A stretch of 64,000 nt of DNA, from positions 1 to 64,000 of the forward strand of contig CAZHIC010000004.1 in assembly GCA_964532405.1 (NCBI GenBank), written 5' to 3'. Below, one piece after another: positions 25,317 to 34,045 of this stretch (position 1 is its first letter; every line of letters begins with the position of its first letter). The DNA comes from PALSA-1006 sp964532405. GTDB taxonomy: Bacteria > Pseudomonadota > Gammaproteobacteria > Burkholderiales > Gallionellaceae. The notes beneath the pieces were generated by a model. That model searched no databases and had not been told where the DNA came from. It was given only the letters and a program-made list of their open reading frames with translations. A program made the translations under genes and the position numbers.

Positions 25317-26292
25317 GTTGCGCATACTCGCCAATAATTTTTACTTCGGGGTGCAGGTCGATACCGGTCTGCCGCAACACTATCGCCTGCACTTCGTTAA
25401 TCAGATTCTCGATATCCGCCGCCGTCGCATCGCCCACATTGACGATGAAGTTGGCATGTTTTTCGGACACCTGCGCACCGCCGATGCGCCTGCCTTTCAG
25501 CCCGCAACTCTCGATCAGCTTCGCCGCATGGTTGCCCGGCGGATTGCGGAACACCGAGCCCGCGTTCGGCAGTTGCAGCGGCTGGCTGGCGCTGCGCTTT
25601 TCCATCAGCCCCTTGATCGCTTGGCGCGCCGCGTCAACATCGCCTTGCTCGAAGCGCAACCATGCAGCGACAAAAAATTCTTCCGAGTGAAAGGTGAAAG
25701 GTGAAAGGTGAAACGAATCTCGCTCTTCCCGTTTCACATTTCCCGTTTCACGTTTCGCCACATGGCGATACCCGATCTCATATTCCTGCGGCGTGCGCTG
25801 CAGCAGTTCGCCGCTTCGCGTGAACACTTGCACGCGCTCTACCTTTTGCCAAGTTTCGCTGCCGTAGCAACCCGCATTCATCGCCAGCATTCCGCCCAGC
25901 GTACCGGGAATACCGGCGAAGAATTCCGCGCCGCACAGATTGTTCGAGGCGGCGAAACGCGCCAGCTTCGCGCCCGCCACTCCAGCCTGTGCATAGAGAG
26001 TGTTTTCGCCATCCATGCGTAACTCGCTCAACGCACCGTGCAGTAGCAACACCGTGCCGCGCAAGCCGCCGTCGCGCACCAGCAGGTTGCTGCCCAAGCC
26101 CACTGCGAGCAGCGGTTCATGCGCCGGCACTTGCTGCAGGAAACATTGCAGATCGGCGAGATCAGCCGGACGGTACATGCGTTGTGCCGCGCCGCCTGCA
26201 CGCCAACTCGTATGGCGGCTCATGGGCACGTCGTAGCGCATTTCCCCGCGCAATCCCTCAGCCATAAACTGTGTCGGTTCGCTCATGTTCAT
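25306..26292 (-). CDS. murB: UDP-N-acetylenolpyruvoylglucosamine reductase MurB
   Basis: An FAD enzyme that reduces UDP-GlcNAc-enolpyruvate to UDP-MurNAc. Family marks: VGLGSNLLVRDGGLRG (FAD site), the catalytic serine in NAGSVFRNPPGNHAAKLIE, and the terminal glutamate in HPEVKIIGE. About 328 residues with start ATG 26292 (a later ATG at 26259 is possible). An in-frame repeat at 25687-25760 inserts roughly 20 residues (KRETGNVKREERDSFHLSPF and following) between YEIGYRH and FFVAAWLRFE, where other MurB proteins have only a short loop. Confidence 0.94.
   Translation of the reverse strand: MNMSEPTQFMAEGLRGEMRYDVPMSRHTSWRAGGAAQRMYRPADLADLQCFLQQVPAHEPLLAVGLGSNLLVRDGGLRGTVLLLHGALSELRMDGENTLYAQAGVAGAKLARFAASNNLCGAEFFAGIPGTLGGMLAMNAGCYGSETWQKVERVQVFTRSGELLQRTPQEYEIGYRHVAKRETGNVKREERDSFHLSPFTFHSEEFFVAAWLRFEQGDVDAARQAIKGLMEKRSASQPLQLPNAGSVFRNPPGNHAAKLIESCGLKGRRIGGAQVSEKHANFIVNVGDATAADIENLINEVQAIVLRQTGIDLHPEVKIIGEYAQHES
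25687..25760. repeat. in-frame GTGAAAGGTGAAA / TTTCACGTTTCAC repeat inside murB
   Basis: Three copies of GTGAAAG on one side and three TTTCAC units on the other form an inverted structure. The same repeat occurs between rnpB and ppx at 39679-39757, which proves that it is a dispersed element and not native murB sequence. It keeps the murB frame open. Confidence 0.85.
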
Positions 26293-26308
26293 TTTTGCGC
26301 CATCTGCT

Positions 26309-27745
26309 TTACCCGCGAGGGGCAGGCCGGTGGGTCCCGGAGGCTTCGCCTCCACCCATCCGCACCACTAGATTTGGCACGCCGCCGATAGTGCCCGCCC
26401 CCATGGTCAGCACCACATCGCCATCGCGCGCCATCTGCAAAATAGTGCGCGGCATGTCGGCGATGTTCTCGACGAATACCGCTTCGCTTTGCCCGGACAG
26501 ACGCAGCGCATGCATCAATGCACGCCCGTCTGCGGCGACGATAGGCGCTTCGCCTGCCGCATAGATTTCAGCCAGTACCAACGCATCGACGCTAGACATC
26601 ACTTTCACGAAATCCTCGAACAGATCGCGCGTGCGGGTGAAACGGTGCGGCTGAAAAGCCAGCAGCAGGCGCTTGTCTGGGAATGCGCCGCGCACTGCCG
26701 CAAGCGTGGCTTTCATTTCTACCGGGTGATGCCCGTAATCGTCTATCAACGTGAATGAGCCGCCGGAAGCCAGAGGGACTTCGCCATAACGCTGCATGCG
26801 TCGCCCCACGCCCTGAAACTCGGCAAGTGCGGCCACGATGGCGTCCTCTGCAACGCCGACTTCCAAAGCCACTGCGATTGCCGCCAGCGCATTGAGCACG
26901 TTGTGCAGCCCCGCCAGATTGAGCGTGACCTGCAGATCGACGGGTACGCTGTTGTGCCGGCACAACGCGGTGAAACGCATCTGTCCGCCCTCGTGCCGCA
27001 CATTCACCGCGCGGATATGCGCGCCCTCGTTGAAGCCGTATGTAGTGACCGGCTTGCTGATGCGCGGCAGAATTTCCTGCACGTTGACATCGTCCGTGCA
27101 CAAAATGGCGCGACCGTAAAAAGGCAGACGCTCGATGAAATCCACGAACGCCTGTTTCAGTTTGCCGAAATCGTGTCCATAGGTTTCCATATGGTCGGCA
27201 TCGATATTGGTGACCACCGCCAAAATCGGGGTGAGATACAGGAACGAAGCATCGGACTCGTCCGCCTCGGCGACGATGAACTCGCCCGTGCCCAGACGCG
27301 CATTCGCGCCGCTGCTGTTGAGCCGTCCGCCGATGACGAAAGTCGGATCGTAACCGCCCTTGGCCAGCACGCTGGTCACCAGCGAAGTGGTGGTGGTCTT
27401 GCCGTGCGTGCCCGCCACCGCGATACCCTGGCGCAAACGCATCAACTCCGCCAGCATCACCGCGCGCGGCACCACGGGGATGCGCTGCTCGCGCGCCGCC
27501 ATCACTTCCGGGTTGTCCGCTTTGACGGCCGTGGACGTCACTACCGCATCGGCATCTTTCAAATTCTTGGTGTCGTGCCCGTAATGGATGGTCGCGCCCA
27601 GCGTCTGCAAACGTTGCGTGACGGCGCTTTCGGCCAAATCGGAACCGCTTACCTGAAACCCCAGATTGAGCAACACCTCCGCGATACCGTTCATGCCGGA
27701 ACCGCCGATGCCGACGAAATGGATGTGTTTGATCTTGTGTTTCAT
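26309..27745 (-). CDS. murC: UDP-N-acetylmuramate--L-alanine ligase MurC
   Basis: The cytoplasmic ligase adding L-Ala to UDP-MurNAc. The N-terminal dinucleotide-like fold (FVGIGGSGMNGIAEVL) and the ATP site AVAGTHGKTTTTSLV are clear; the central DDYGHHPVE histidine motif is intact. ATG 27745 gives 478 residues; upstream in-frame sequence comes from a repeat. The last ~12 residues (GGEASGTHRPAPRG) derive from a GGAGGC-TTC-GCCTCC hairpin at 26338-26353 and look like a repeat-derived extension past the usual end. Confidence 0.96.
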   Translation of the reverse strand: MKHKIKHIHFVGIGGSGMNGIAEVLLNLGFQVSGSDLAESAVTQRLQTLGATIHYGHDTKNLKDADAVVTSTAVKADNPEVMAAREQRIPVVPRAVMLAELMRLRQGIAVAGTHGKTTTTSLVTSVLAKGGYDPTFVIGGRLNSSGANARLGTGEFIVAEADESDASFLYLTPILAVVTNIDADHMETYGHDFGKLKQAFVDFIERLPFYGRAILCTDDVNVQEILPRISKPVTTYGFNEGAHIRAVNVRHEGGQMRFTALCRHNSVPVDLQVTLNLAGLHNVLNALAAIAVALEVGVAEDAIVAALAEFQGVGRRMQRYGEVPLASGGSFTLIDDYGHHPVEMKATLAAVRGAFPDKRLLLAFQPHRFTRTRDLFEDFVKVMSSVDALVLAEIYAAGEAPIVAADGRALMHALRLSGQSEAVFVENIADMPRTILQMARDGDVVLTMGAGTIGGVPNLVVRMGGGEASGTHRPAPRG

Positions 27746-27757
27746 AAAACTCTTTGC

Positions 27758-27875
27758 ACCACAGAGACACAGAGACACAGAGAAAATCCACCCCGACTAC
27801 TTTCACAGACACGCCACTCGCAGCCAATAGCACCATTGGCTTTTGCCTTTCGCTGTGTCTCTGTGTCTCTGTGGT
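27758..27875. repeat. inverted repeat between murC and murG (CACAGAGACACAGAG family)
   Basis: Arms of about 23 bases (27758-27783 and 27853-27875), each built from CACAGAGA units, face each other across about 70 bases. This is another widespread family of intergenic repeats. The element fills most of the gap between murG and murC, so transcription through the cluster would make a long hairpin here. Confidence 0.8.
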
Positions 27876-27887
27876 AAATTGTTTTTA

Positions 27888-29033
27888 TCATCCCGCCAGC
27901 TCCATACATACCTTTGCTACTTGCGCTGTTGCATCCGGCTTCGCCAGACCGCGCGCGGCTTGCGCCATCGTCAGCAGTTTTTTGCGATTCAAATCGCGCA
28001 GCTGCTGCGCCAATTTTTCCGCGCTCAATTTTTTTTGCGGCAACAGCACTGCCGCGCCCTGTTCACTCAAGAAACGCGCGTTATGCGTCTGGTGATCGTC
28101 CACCGCGAACGGGAACGGGATCAGCACACTCGCCACGCCCGCCGCCGCCAACTCGGCGATAGTCAGCGCACCGGCACGGCAGATCACCACATCGGCCTTG
28201 GCATACTGGTCAGCCATGTCGTCGAGGAAAGGGCGCACGTCAATACTTACTCCGGCTTGTTCGTAGAGCTTCTGCACCGCCTGGAAATGCTTCTTGCCCG
28301 TCTGGTGAACCACGTTGAATGGACACTCGCGCAGCGAGTCGTTACCCCCCTCGCCCGCTTGCGGGAGAGGGCGGGGGAGAGGGGAACGGGCTTGCCCGTT
28401 GGGACGCGCCTGCTCACTCAGCAGCGCGAGCACTTGGGGCAACGCTTCGTTAATCGCCTGTGCGCCCAAACTGCCGCCCACCACCAGCACGTTCAACTTG
28501 CCGCTGCGTCCGGCGTAACGCACTTGCGGCTCAGGCAAGGCTGCAATGTCGGCGCGCACCGGATTGCCGCACCACTCCGCCCTGTTCAGCACGCAGGGGA
28601 AGCCGCTCAACACGCGCGTGGCGAGCTTCGCCAGCACCTTGTTGCTCATACCCGCGATGGAATTCTGCTCATGGATGACCAAGGGGCGACGCAGGAGCAC
28701 AGCCATCACCCCCCCCGGCAGGGTGATGTAGCCGCCCATGCCCAGCACCACATCGGGACGATGGCGCAAGATCGCATCCGCGCTCTGCCCCAAGGCCCGC
28801 AACAAAGTAAACGGCAACGTCAGCAGGCGCAGTAGACCTTTGCCGCGTACGCCGGAGAAATTCACCCAAGCCACCGGATAACCGTGCTTGGGCACCAACT
28901 CGGCTTCCATGCTGTTCGGCGCACCCAGCCACACCACATTCCAGCCCTGTGCGCGCAAAACATCGGCCACGGCCAAACCCGGATAGATGTGCCCGCCGGT
29001 GCCTCCCGCCATGATGAGAATGGTGCGGCTCAT
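27888..29033 (-). CDS. murG: lipid II synthase MurG
   Basis: The membrane-associated transferase that adds GlcNAc to lipid I. Visible: the GGTGGHIYPGLAVADVL loop near the N-terminus, a second glycine loop (VVGGSLGAQAINE), and the UDP-GlcNAc site CRAGALTIAELAAAG. Length is 381 residues against about 355 usual. The excess is a repeat-derived insertion of about 25 residues (from QARPNGQARSPLP to SLRECPF) between the second loop and VVHQTGK. Start ATG overlaps the ftsW stop (ATGA). Confidence 0.96.
   Translation of the reverse strand: MSRTILIMAGGTGGHIYPGLAVADVLRAQGWNVVWLGAPNSMEAELVPKHGYPVAWVNFSGVRGKGLLRLLTLPFTLLRALGQSADAILRHRPDVVLGMGGYITLPGGVMAVLLRRPLVIHEQNSIAGMSNKVLAKLATRVLSGFPCVLNRAEWCGNPVRADIAALPEPQVRYAGRSGKLNVLVVGGSLGAQAINEALPQVLALLSEQARPNGQARSPLPRPLPQAGEGGNDSLRECPFNVVHQTGKKHFQAVQKLYEQAGVSIDVRPFLDDMADQYAKADVVICRAGALTIAELAAAGVASVLIPFPFAVDDHQTHNARFLSEQGAAVLLPQKKLSAEKLAQQLRDLNRKKLLTMAQAARGLAKPDATAQVAKVCMELAG
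28324..28400. repeat. in-frame palindromic repeat inside murG
   Basis: Three hairpins in a row: ACTCGC/GCGAGT (28324-28338), CCTCGCCCGC/GCGGGAGAGG (28349-28370) and AACGGGC/GCCCGTT (28385-28400). Its reverse complement matches the element at 37571-37640 over about 70 bases with few differences, so it is a mobile or recombining repeat. It adds about 25 residues to MurG. Confidence 0.88.
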
Positions 29034-30193
29034 ATCGGCAACCCGCGCGCGACTCTGCGATTCTCGAAATCAATTCTCAACAACACCGCGATGGCAATAC
29101 AGTTCACCACCACGCCGCTACCGCCGAAGCTCAGGAAGGGCAAGGTCAATCCCTTGGTCGGCAGCACGCCCATGTTCACGCCGATGTTGATCATCGCCTG
29201 CACGCCCAGCCAGACGGCGATGCCCTGCGCTACCAGTGCGGCAAACAAGCGCTCCACCATTGCGGCCTGGCGACCGATGGCGAAGGCACGCACGATCAAA
29301 AATCCGAACAAGACGATCACCGCACACACGCCGAAAAATCCCAGCTCTTCGGCGATAACAGCCAGCAAAAAGTCGGTGTGCGCTTCCGGCAGATAAAACA
29401 ACTTTTCCACGCTGGCGCCCAAGCCCACACCGAACCATTCGCCGCGACCGAACGCGATCAGGGCGTGACTCAATTGATAGCCCTTGCCGTAAGGATCCGA
29501 CCATGGATCCATGAAACCGATGACGCGTTGCATGCGGTAGGGCGAAGACAGGATCAGTGCGGCGAATGCGACAGGAAGCGCGATAACCAGCCCGCCGAAT
29601 ATCTTGAGATTGAACCCGCCCAGCCACAGCGTGCTCATCGCGATGGCACAGATCACCACGAACGCGCCCATATCCGGCTCAAGCAAGAGCAACATCCCAA
29701 CCAGCGCCATCACGGCAAACATCGGGAAGAACGCTTTGCTCAAACTGTCTTTCACCGCACCTTTGCGCACGGCATAGTCGGCCGCATACAACACCGCAAA
29801 CATCTTCATCAATTCGGACGGCTGCAGGTTAATGACAAACAATGACAACCAGCGGCGACTGCCGTTGACCGCACGCCCCACACCGGGGATCAACACCAGA
29901 ATGAGCAGCACCACGCCAAACAAAAATAGATAGGGCGCAAGGTTTTGCCAGGTTTGCGTGGGCACCTGAAACACCACAACCCCGGCAAGCAGCCCGACCA
30001 GAATAAAGAGCGCATGGCGCATCAAGTAGTAACCCGGCTGATATCCGGTGAACTTGCCCGCCTCGGCTGTCGCGATAGAGGCGGAATACACCATCACCAG
30101 ACCCAACGCCAACAATACCGCGATGATCCAAGTCAACACGGTGTCGTAGTCCGCCATCACACGGCGCGGAGTGCCCAGGATAGTGCCCGTCAT
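29030..30193 (-). CDS. ftsW: SEDS peptidoglycan polymerase FtsW
   Basis: A 387-residue polytopic protein, the division-specific glycan polymerase that works with FtsI. Ten hydrophobic segments and the family signatures are present: GRAVNGSRRWL, LLEPDMGAFVV (with the catalytic-region aspartate), and PTKGLTLPFLSFGGSG near the C-terminus. It overlaps murD and murG by four bases each, so translation is coupled. Confidence 0.96.
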   Translation of the reverse strand: MTGTILGTPRRVMADYDTVLTWIIAVLLALGLVMVYSASIATAEAGKFTGYQPGYYLMRHALFILVGLLAGVVVFQVPTQTWQNLAPYLFLFGVVLLILVLIPGVGRAVNGSRRWLSLFVINLQPSELMKMFAVLYAADYAVRKGAVKDSLSKAFFPMFAVMALVGMLLLLEPDMGAFVVICAIAMSTLWLGGFNLKIFGGLVIALPVAFAALILSSPYRMQRVIGFMDPWSDPYGKGYQLSHALIAFGRGEWFGVGLGASVEKLFYLPEAHTDFLLAVIAEELGFFGVCAVIVLFGFLIVRAFAIGRQAAMVERLFAALVAQGIAVWLGVQAMINIGVNMGVLPTKGLTLPFLSFGGSGVVVNCIAIAVLLRIDFENRRVARGLPI

Positions 30194-31578
30194 GATGACA
30201 CTCCTTCAAGCTCGCGTACCGCCGCGACGAACACTTCCGCGCGGTGCTGATAATTTCTGAACATATCGAAACTGGCGCAGGCGGGAGACATCAATACCGC
30301 GTCCCCGGGTTGCGCCTCTGCGGCACTGATACGCACCGCATCTCCCATATCTGCGGCACGTATCAGCGGCACGCCGCACTCTTTCAACGCTTCCGCGATC
30401 TTGTCGGCATCGCGACCGATCAACACCGCGACGCGTGCATGCAATGCCACCACATTTTGCAGCGGAGTAAAATCCTGCCCCTTGCCATCCCCGCCGAGTA
30501 TCACCACGGCAGGCTGCCCCAAGCCATTGAGTGCCGCCACCGTCGCGCCGACGTTGGTACCTTTCGAGTCGTCGTAATAAATAACCCCGTTGATCTCGGC
30601 CACTTTTTCGACGCGATGCGGCAACCCCTTGAAGTTGCGCAAGGCATTCAGCAACGGCGGCATGGGTAGCCCGACTGCGCGGCACAAGGCAATGGCCGCC
30701 AGCGCATTCGCAACATTGTGCAAACCGATCACTTGCAATTCGGCGGTCTTCAGCAGGCGGCGCGCGCCTTCCACCAGCCATATTTCATCACCCTCGCGCT
30801 CGATGCCGAGATCATGTTTGTCCAACGCAGGTGTCTCGATGCCGAAGGTCTGAATCAGACGATCGCGCAATCCCATCGCCATGCTTTCAGGGTCATCGCG
30901 ATTCAACACCTGCACGCTACTGCGTCCATCGCAACGGAAAATGCGCGCTTTGGCGGCGATATACGCGCCCATATTGGTGTAACGATCCAAATGATCTTCA
31001 CTGATGTTCAGCACCGTTGCGGCATTGGCACTCAAGCTGTACGTCGTTTCCAGCTGAAAGCTGGACAATTCCAGCACCCACACATCGGGGGGCTTGCCCT
31101 GACGCTGTATCAGCACGTCCAGCACAGCGGGAGAAATATTGCCCGCCAGTTCGGTATCCAGTCCGGCGGCGCGGCACATCGCACCCACCATGCTGGTGAC
31201 CGTGGTCTTGCCGTTCGCGCCGGTGATGGCGATGACTTGCGGTGGATTTTCTTGCGGCAGCGACTGCGCGAATAATTCGATATCGCCGACTAGCGGAATG
31301 CCGCGCGCCAGCGCTTTCTGCACTAGCGGCTCGGACAAAGCGATACCGGGGCTGATTGCGATGAGCTCAATACCGTCCAGCAATTCGCTGCGGAATATGC
31401 CGCAACGCGTTTCCACCTGCGGATGATTAGCTTGCACAGTGGCCAGTGCGGGCGGCGCATTGCGGCTATCGGCCACGCGCACTTTCGCACCGTGCACCAG
31501 CATCCAGCGCACGAGCGACAACCCGGTCTCGCCCAGACCGAGCACCAACACCGATTTATCTTTGAGTTGCATCATCAT
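30190..31578 (-). CDS. murD: UDP-N-acetylmuramoyl-L-alanine--D-glutamate ligase MurD
   Basis: Adds D-Glu to UDP-MurNAc-L-Ala in the cytoplasm. The N-terminal VLVLGLGETGLSLVRW fold, the ATP site VIAITGANGKTTVTSMV and YYDDSKGTNVGAT are intact. Three ATGs follow one another at 31578, 31575 and 31572; the first overlaps the mraY stop as ATGA and is used, giving 462 residues. The longer frame to 31632 runs inside mraY and is not needed. Confidence 0.96.
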   Translation of the reverse strand: MMMQLKDKSVLVLGLGETGLSLVRWMLVHGAKVRVADSRNAPPALATVQANHPQVETRCGIFRSELLDGIELIAISPGIALSEPLVQKALARGIPLVGDIELFAQSLPQENPPQVIAITGANGKTTVTSMVGAMCRAAGLDTELAGNISPAVLDVLIQRQGKPPDVWVLELSSFQLETTYSLSANAATVLNISEDHLDRYTNMGAYIAAKARIFRCDGRSSVQVLNRDDPESMAMGLRDRLIQTFGIETPALDKHDLGIEREGDEIWLVEGARRLLKTAELQVIGLHNVANALAAIALCRAVGLPMPPLLNALRNFKGLPHRVEKVAEINGVIYYDDSKGTNVGATVAALNGLGQPAVVILGGDGKGQDFTPLQNVVALHARVAVLIGRDADKIAEALKECGVPLIRAADMGDAVRISAAEAQPGDAVLMSPACASFDMFRNYQHRAEVFVAAVRELEGVSS

Positions 31579-32678
31579 CTGAGTTTTAACGTCGCCAATC
31601 CGAGCAACACCAACAACATCGTAATGATCCAAAAGCGCACCACGACCTGAGTTTCTTTCCAGCCTTTTTGTTCAAAGTGGTGGTGCAGCGGCGCCATCAG
31701 GAAAATGCGTTTGCCCACCCCGAATCTTTTCTTGGTGTATTTGAAATACGATACCTGCAACATCACCGATACCGCTTCCACCACGAACACGCCGCCCATG
31801 ATGAACAGCACGATTTCCTGGCGCACAATGACTGCGACCACACCGAGCGCAGCCCCCAGCGCCAGTGCGCCGACGTCGCCCATGAACACTTCCGCCGGAT
31901 AGGCGTTGAACCACAGGAAGGCCAAGCCCGCGCCCGCAATGGCGGCGCAAAACACCGCCAACTCACCTGCACCGGGGATATGCGGCACGCCCAAATATTT
32001 GGCGAACACCGCATGTCCTGCCACATAAGCGAATATCGCCAGCGCGCCGCTCACCATCACCGTGGGCATGATGGCCAGACCATCCAGACCGTCGGTCAAG
32101 TTCACCGCATTGCTCGTTCCTACAATCACCAGATAAACCAGCACAATGAAACTGACAACGCCGAGCGGGATCGCGACATATTTGAAAAACGGCACGATGA
32201 GTTCGGTATGAGCAGGCAATGTTGCGTGTGTCCACAGATAAATACCAACCGCCAGGGCGATGAGCGATTGCCAGAACATCTTGGCTTTGGCCGAAAGCCC
32301 GTCCGAATTGCGCTGTACCACCTTGCGGTAATCATCCACCCAGCCGATGACACCGACGCCCAATGTCGTCAGCAATACCACCCAGATATAGGGATTGCTC
32401 AAATCCCCCCACAGCAAGGTGGTGATCGCGACCGAGGTCAGGATCAGCGCGCCGCCCATGGTCGGCGTACCCGCCTTGACCAGATGCGTCTGCGGGCCGT
32501 CGCTGCGCACCGCCTGGCCGATCTTCATCTGCGCCAGCTTGCGGATCATCGCCGGGCCGACCATAAACGAGATGAACAAGGCCGTCATCGCGGCCAGCAC
32601 GGCGCGCAGCGTGATGTAGTTAAATACACTGAATGTTCTGATATCCGATGAGAACCACTGGGCTAGTGCCAATAACAT
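31575..32678 (-). CDS. mraY: phospho-MurNAc-pentapeptide transferase MraY
   Basis: A 367-residue polytopic inner-membrane enzyme that makes lipid I from UDP-MurNAc-pentapeptide and undecaprenyl phosphate. Characteristic stretches: GTPTMGG (GTPTMGGALIL), the aspartate pair in GWVDDYRKV, NLTDGLDGLA, and APLHHHFEQKGW near the C-terminus. ATG 32678 is chosen to match the usual N-terminus (MLLALAQWF). Confidence 0.97.
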   Translation of the reverse strand: MLLALAQWFSSDIRTFSVFNYITLRAVLAAMTALFISFMVGPAMIRKLAQMKIGQAVRSDGPQTHLVKAGTPTMGGALILTSVAITTLLWGDLSNPYIWVVLLTTLGVGVIGWVDDYRKVVQRNSDGLSAKAKMFWQSLIALAVGIYLWTHATLPAHTELIVPFFKYVAIPLGVVSFIVLVYLVIVGTSNAVNLTDGLDGLAIMPTVMVSGALAIFAYVAGHAVFAKYLGVPHIPGAGELAVFCAAIAGAGLAFLWFNAYPAEVFMGDVGALALGAALGVVAVIVRQEIVLFIMGGVFVVEAVSVMLQVSYFKYTKKRFGVGKRIFLMAPLHHHFEQKGWKETQVVVRFWIITMLLVLLGLATLKLR

Positions 32679-32686
32679 AAACTCTC

Positions 32687-34045
32687 CTATTGCAGAGCCG
32701 TGCAATGCTGCACGACCCGCTCCATTTTCATAAACCGCGAACCCTTCACCAGCACCGTGCTCTCGGCATCGAGGTTCTGCTCCAGACAGGCCAGCAGATC
32801 TTCGAGACGCTTGAAGTGTGTCGCGCCCGCACCGAACTCATCCACCGCATAAGCGCTCAAATCCCCTAGAGCGAATATTTTCTGTATGCCCAGGCTGCGC
32901 GCCTCCGTACCGATCTCGGCATGGAATCGCGCGGCATCCGCGCCGAGCTCGCCCATGTCCCCCAGCACCAAAATTTTCTGCCCTGGTGCGCGCGCCAACA
33001 CTTCCAGCGCGGCGTGCAACGAAGCGGGGTTGGCGTTGTAGGTATCGTCGATCAAGGTCGCGCCGCGCAACGCCACCTTGCGTTGCAAGCGCCCCGCCAC
33101 CCCGCCAAAACTCTTCAGCCCGGCGGCAATGGCTGTCAGTGGCACGTTTAATGCGATGGCGGCGGCCGTTGCCGCGAGCGCGTTGCGCACGTTGTGCGCG
33201 CCCGGCACTTGCAGCTCGACCGCGAAACCGCCCTGCGGAGTAGCCACCTCCATGTATGCCCCGAAATTTTGGGCCTGCCAGCTGGCGCGGACGCTGGCTT
33301 GCGGGTCTAACCCGAAATCCACGATACGATGCGAACCCGCCGCCGCGCGCCACTTCTGCGCGAACTCGTCATCCGCATTGATGACCGCCACGCCGCGTTG
33401 CACCAACCCGGCGAATATCTCGCCCTTGGCATCGGCCACTGCTTCTACCGTGCCTAGCCCGGCAAGGTGTGCGCTGGCCGCGTTATTCACCAGTGCCACA
33501 TCGGGGCAAGCGAGGCGCGTCAGATAGTCGATCTCTCCCGGATGGTTCATGCCCATCTCGATGACCGCGTAGCGGTGCGATGAGCGCAGTTTGAGTAAGG
33601 TCAGCGGCATACCGATGTCGTTGTTCAAATTCCCTTTGGTAGCCAATACGGCCCCGTCATTCCCAGCGTGTGCACGCAGCACGCTGGCCAACATCTCTTT
33701 CACCGTAGTCTTGCCGTTGCTGCCGGTGATAGCGACGAGCGGAATCTCGAATTGTTTGCGCCAATGCGCCGCGAGGCTGCCCAATGCCAGACGCGTATCC
33801 GCTACGCGCAACAGCGGACAGGCGGCGTGCTCGATGCGGCTGTCGGCATTCACCACGACCGCGACTGCGCCTGCTTGCACGGCATTTGCAATGAACGCCG
33901 CGCCGTCGAAATTCTCGCCTTTGAGCGCGACGAACAGATCCCCCTTGCTGATCGTGCGCGTATCGGTCGATACGGCATCGAATGCGACATCTGCGCCTTC
34001 CCTGCGCGCTTGCAGCATCTCAGCGGCTTGCGAGAGCAGCATCAT
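32687..34045 (-). CDS. murF: UDP-MurNAc-tripeptide--D-alanyl-D-alanine ligase MurF
   Basis: Adds D-Ala-D-Ala to the precursor. The ATP site VAITGSNGKTTVKEML, the DTRTISKGDLFVALKG N-terminal segment and IDDTYNANPASLHAAL are visible. ATG 34045 overlaps the murE stop (ATGA), giving 452 residues; the frame runs further upstream but inside murE. Confidence 0.96.
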   Translation of the reverse strand: MMLLSQAAEMLQARREGADVAFDAVSTDTRTISKGDLFVALKGENFDGAAFIANAVQAGAVAVVVNADSRIEHAACPLLRVADTRLALGSLAAHWRKQFEIPLVAITGSNGKTTVKEMLASVLRAHAGNDGAVLATKGNLNNDIGMPLTLLKLRSSHRYAVIEMGMNHPGEIDYLTRLACPDVALVNNAASAHLAGLGTVEAVADAKGEIFAGLVQRGVAVINADDEFAQKWRAAAGSHRIVDFGLDPQASVRASWQAQNFGAYMEVATPQGGFAVELQVPGAHNVRNALAATAAAIALNVPLTAIAAGLKSFGGVAGRLQRKVALRGATLIDDTYNANPASLHAALEVLARAPGQKILVLGDMGELGADAARFHAEIGTEARSLGIQKIFALGDLSAYAVDEFGAGATHFKRLEDLLACLEQNLDAESTVLVKGSRFMKMERVVQHCTALQ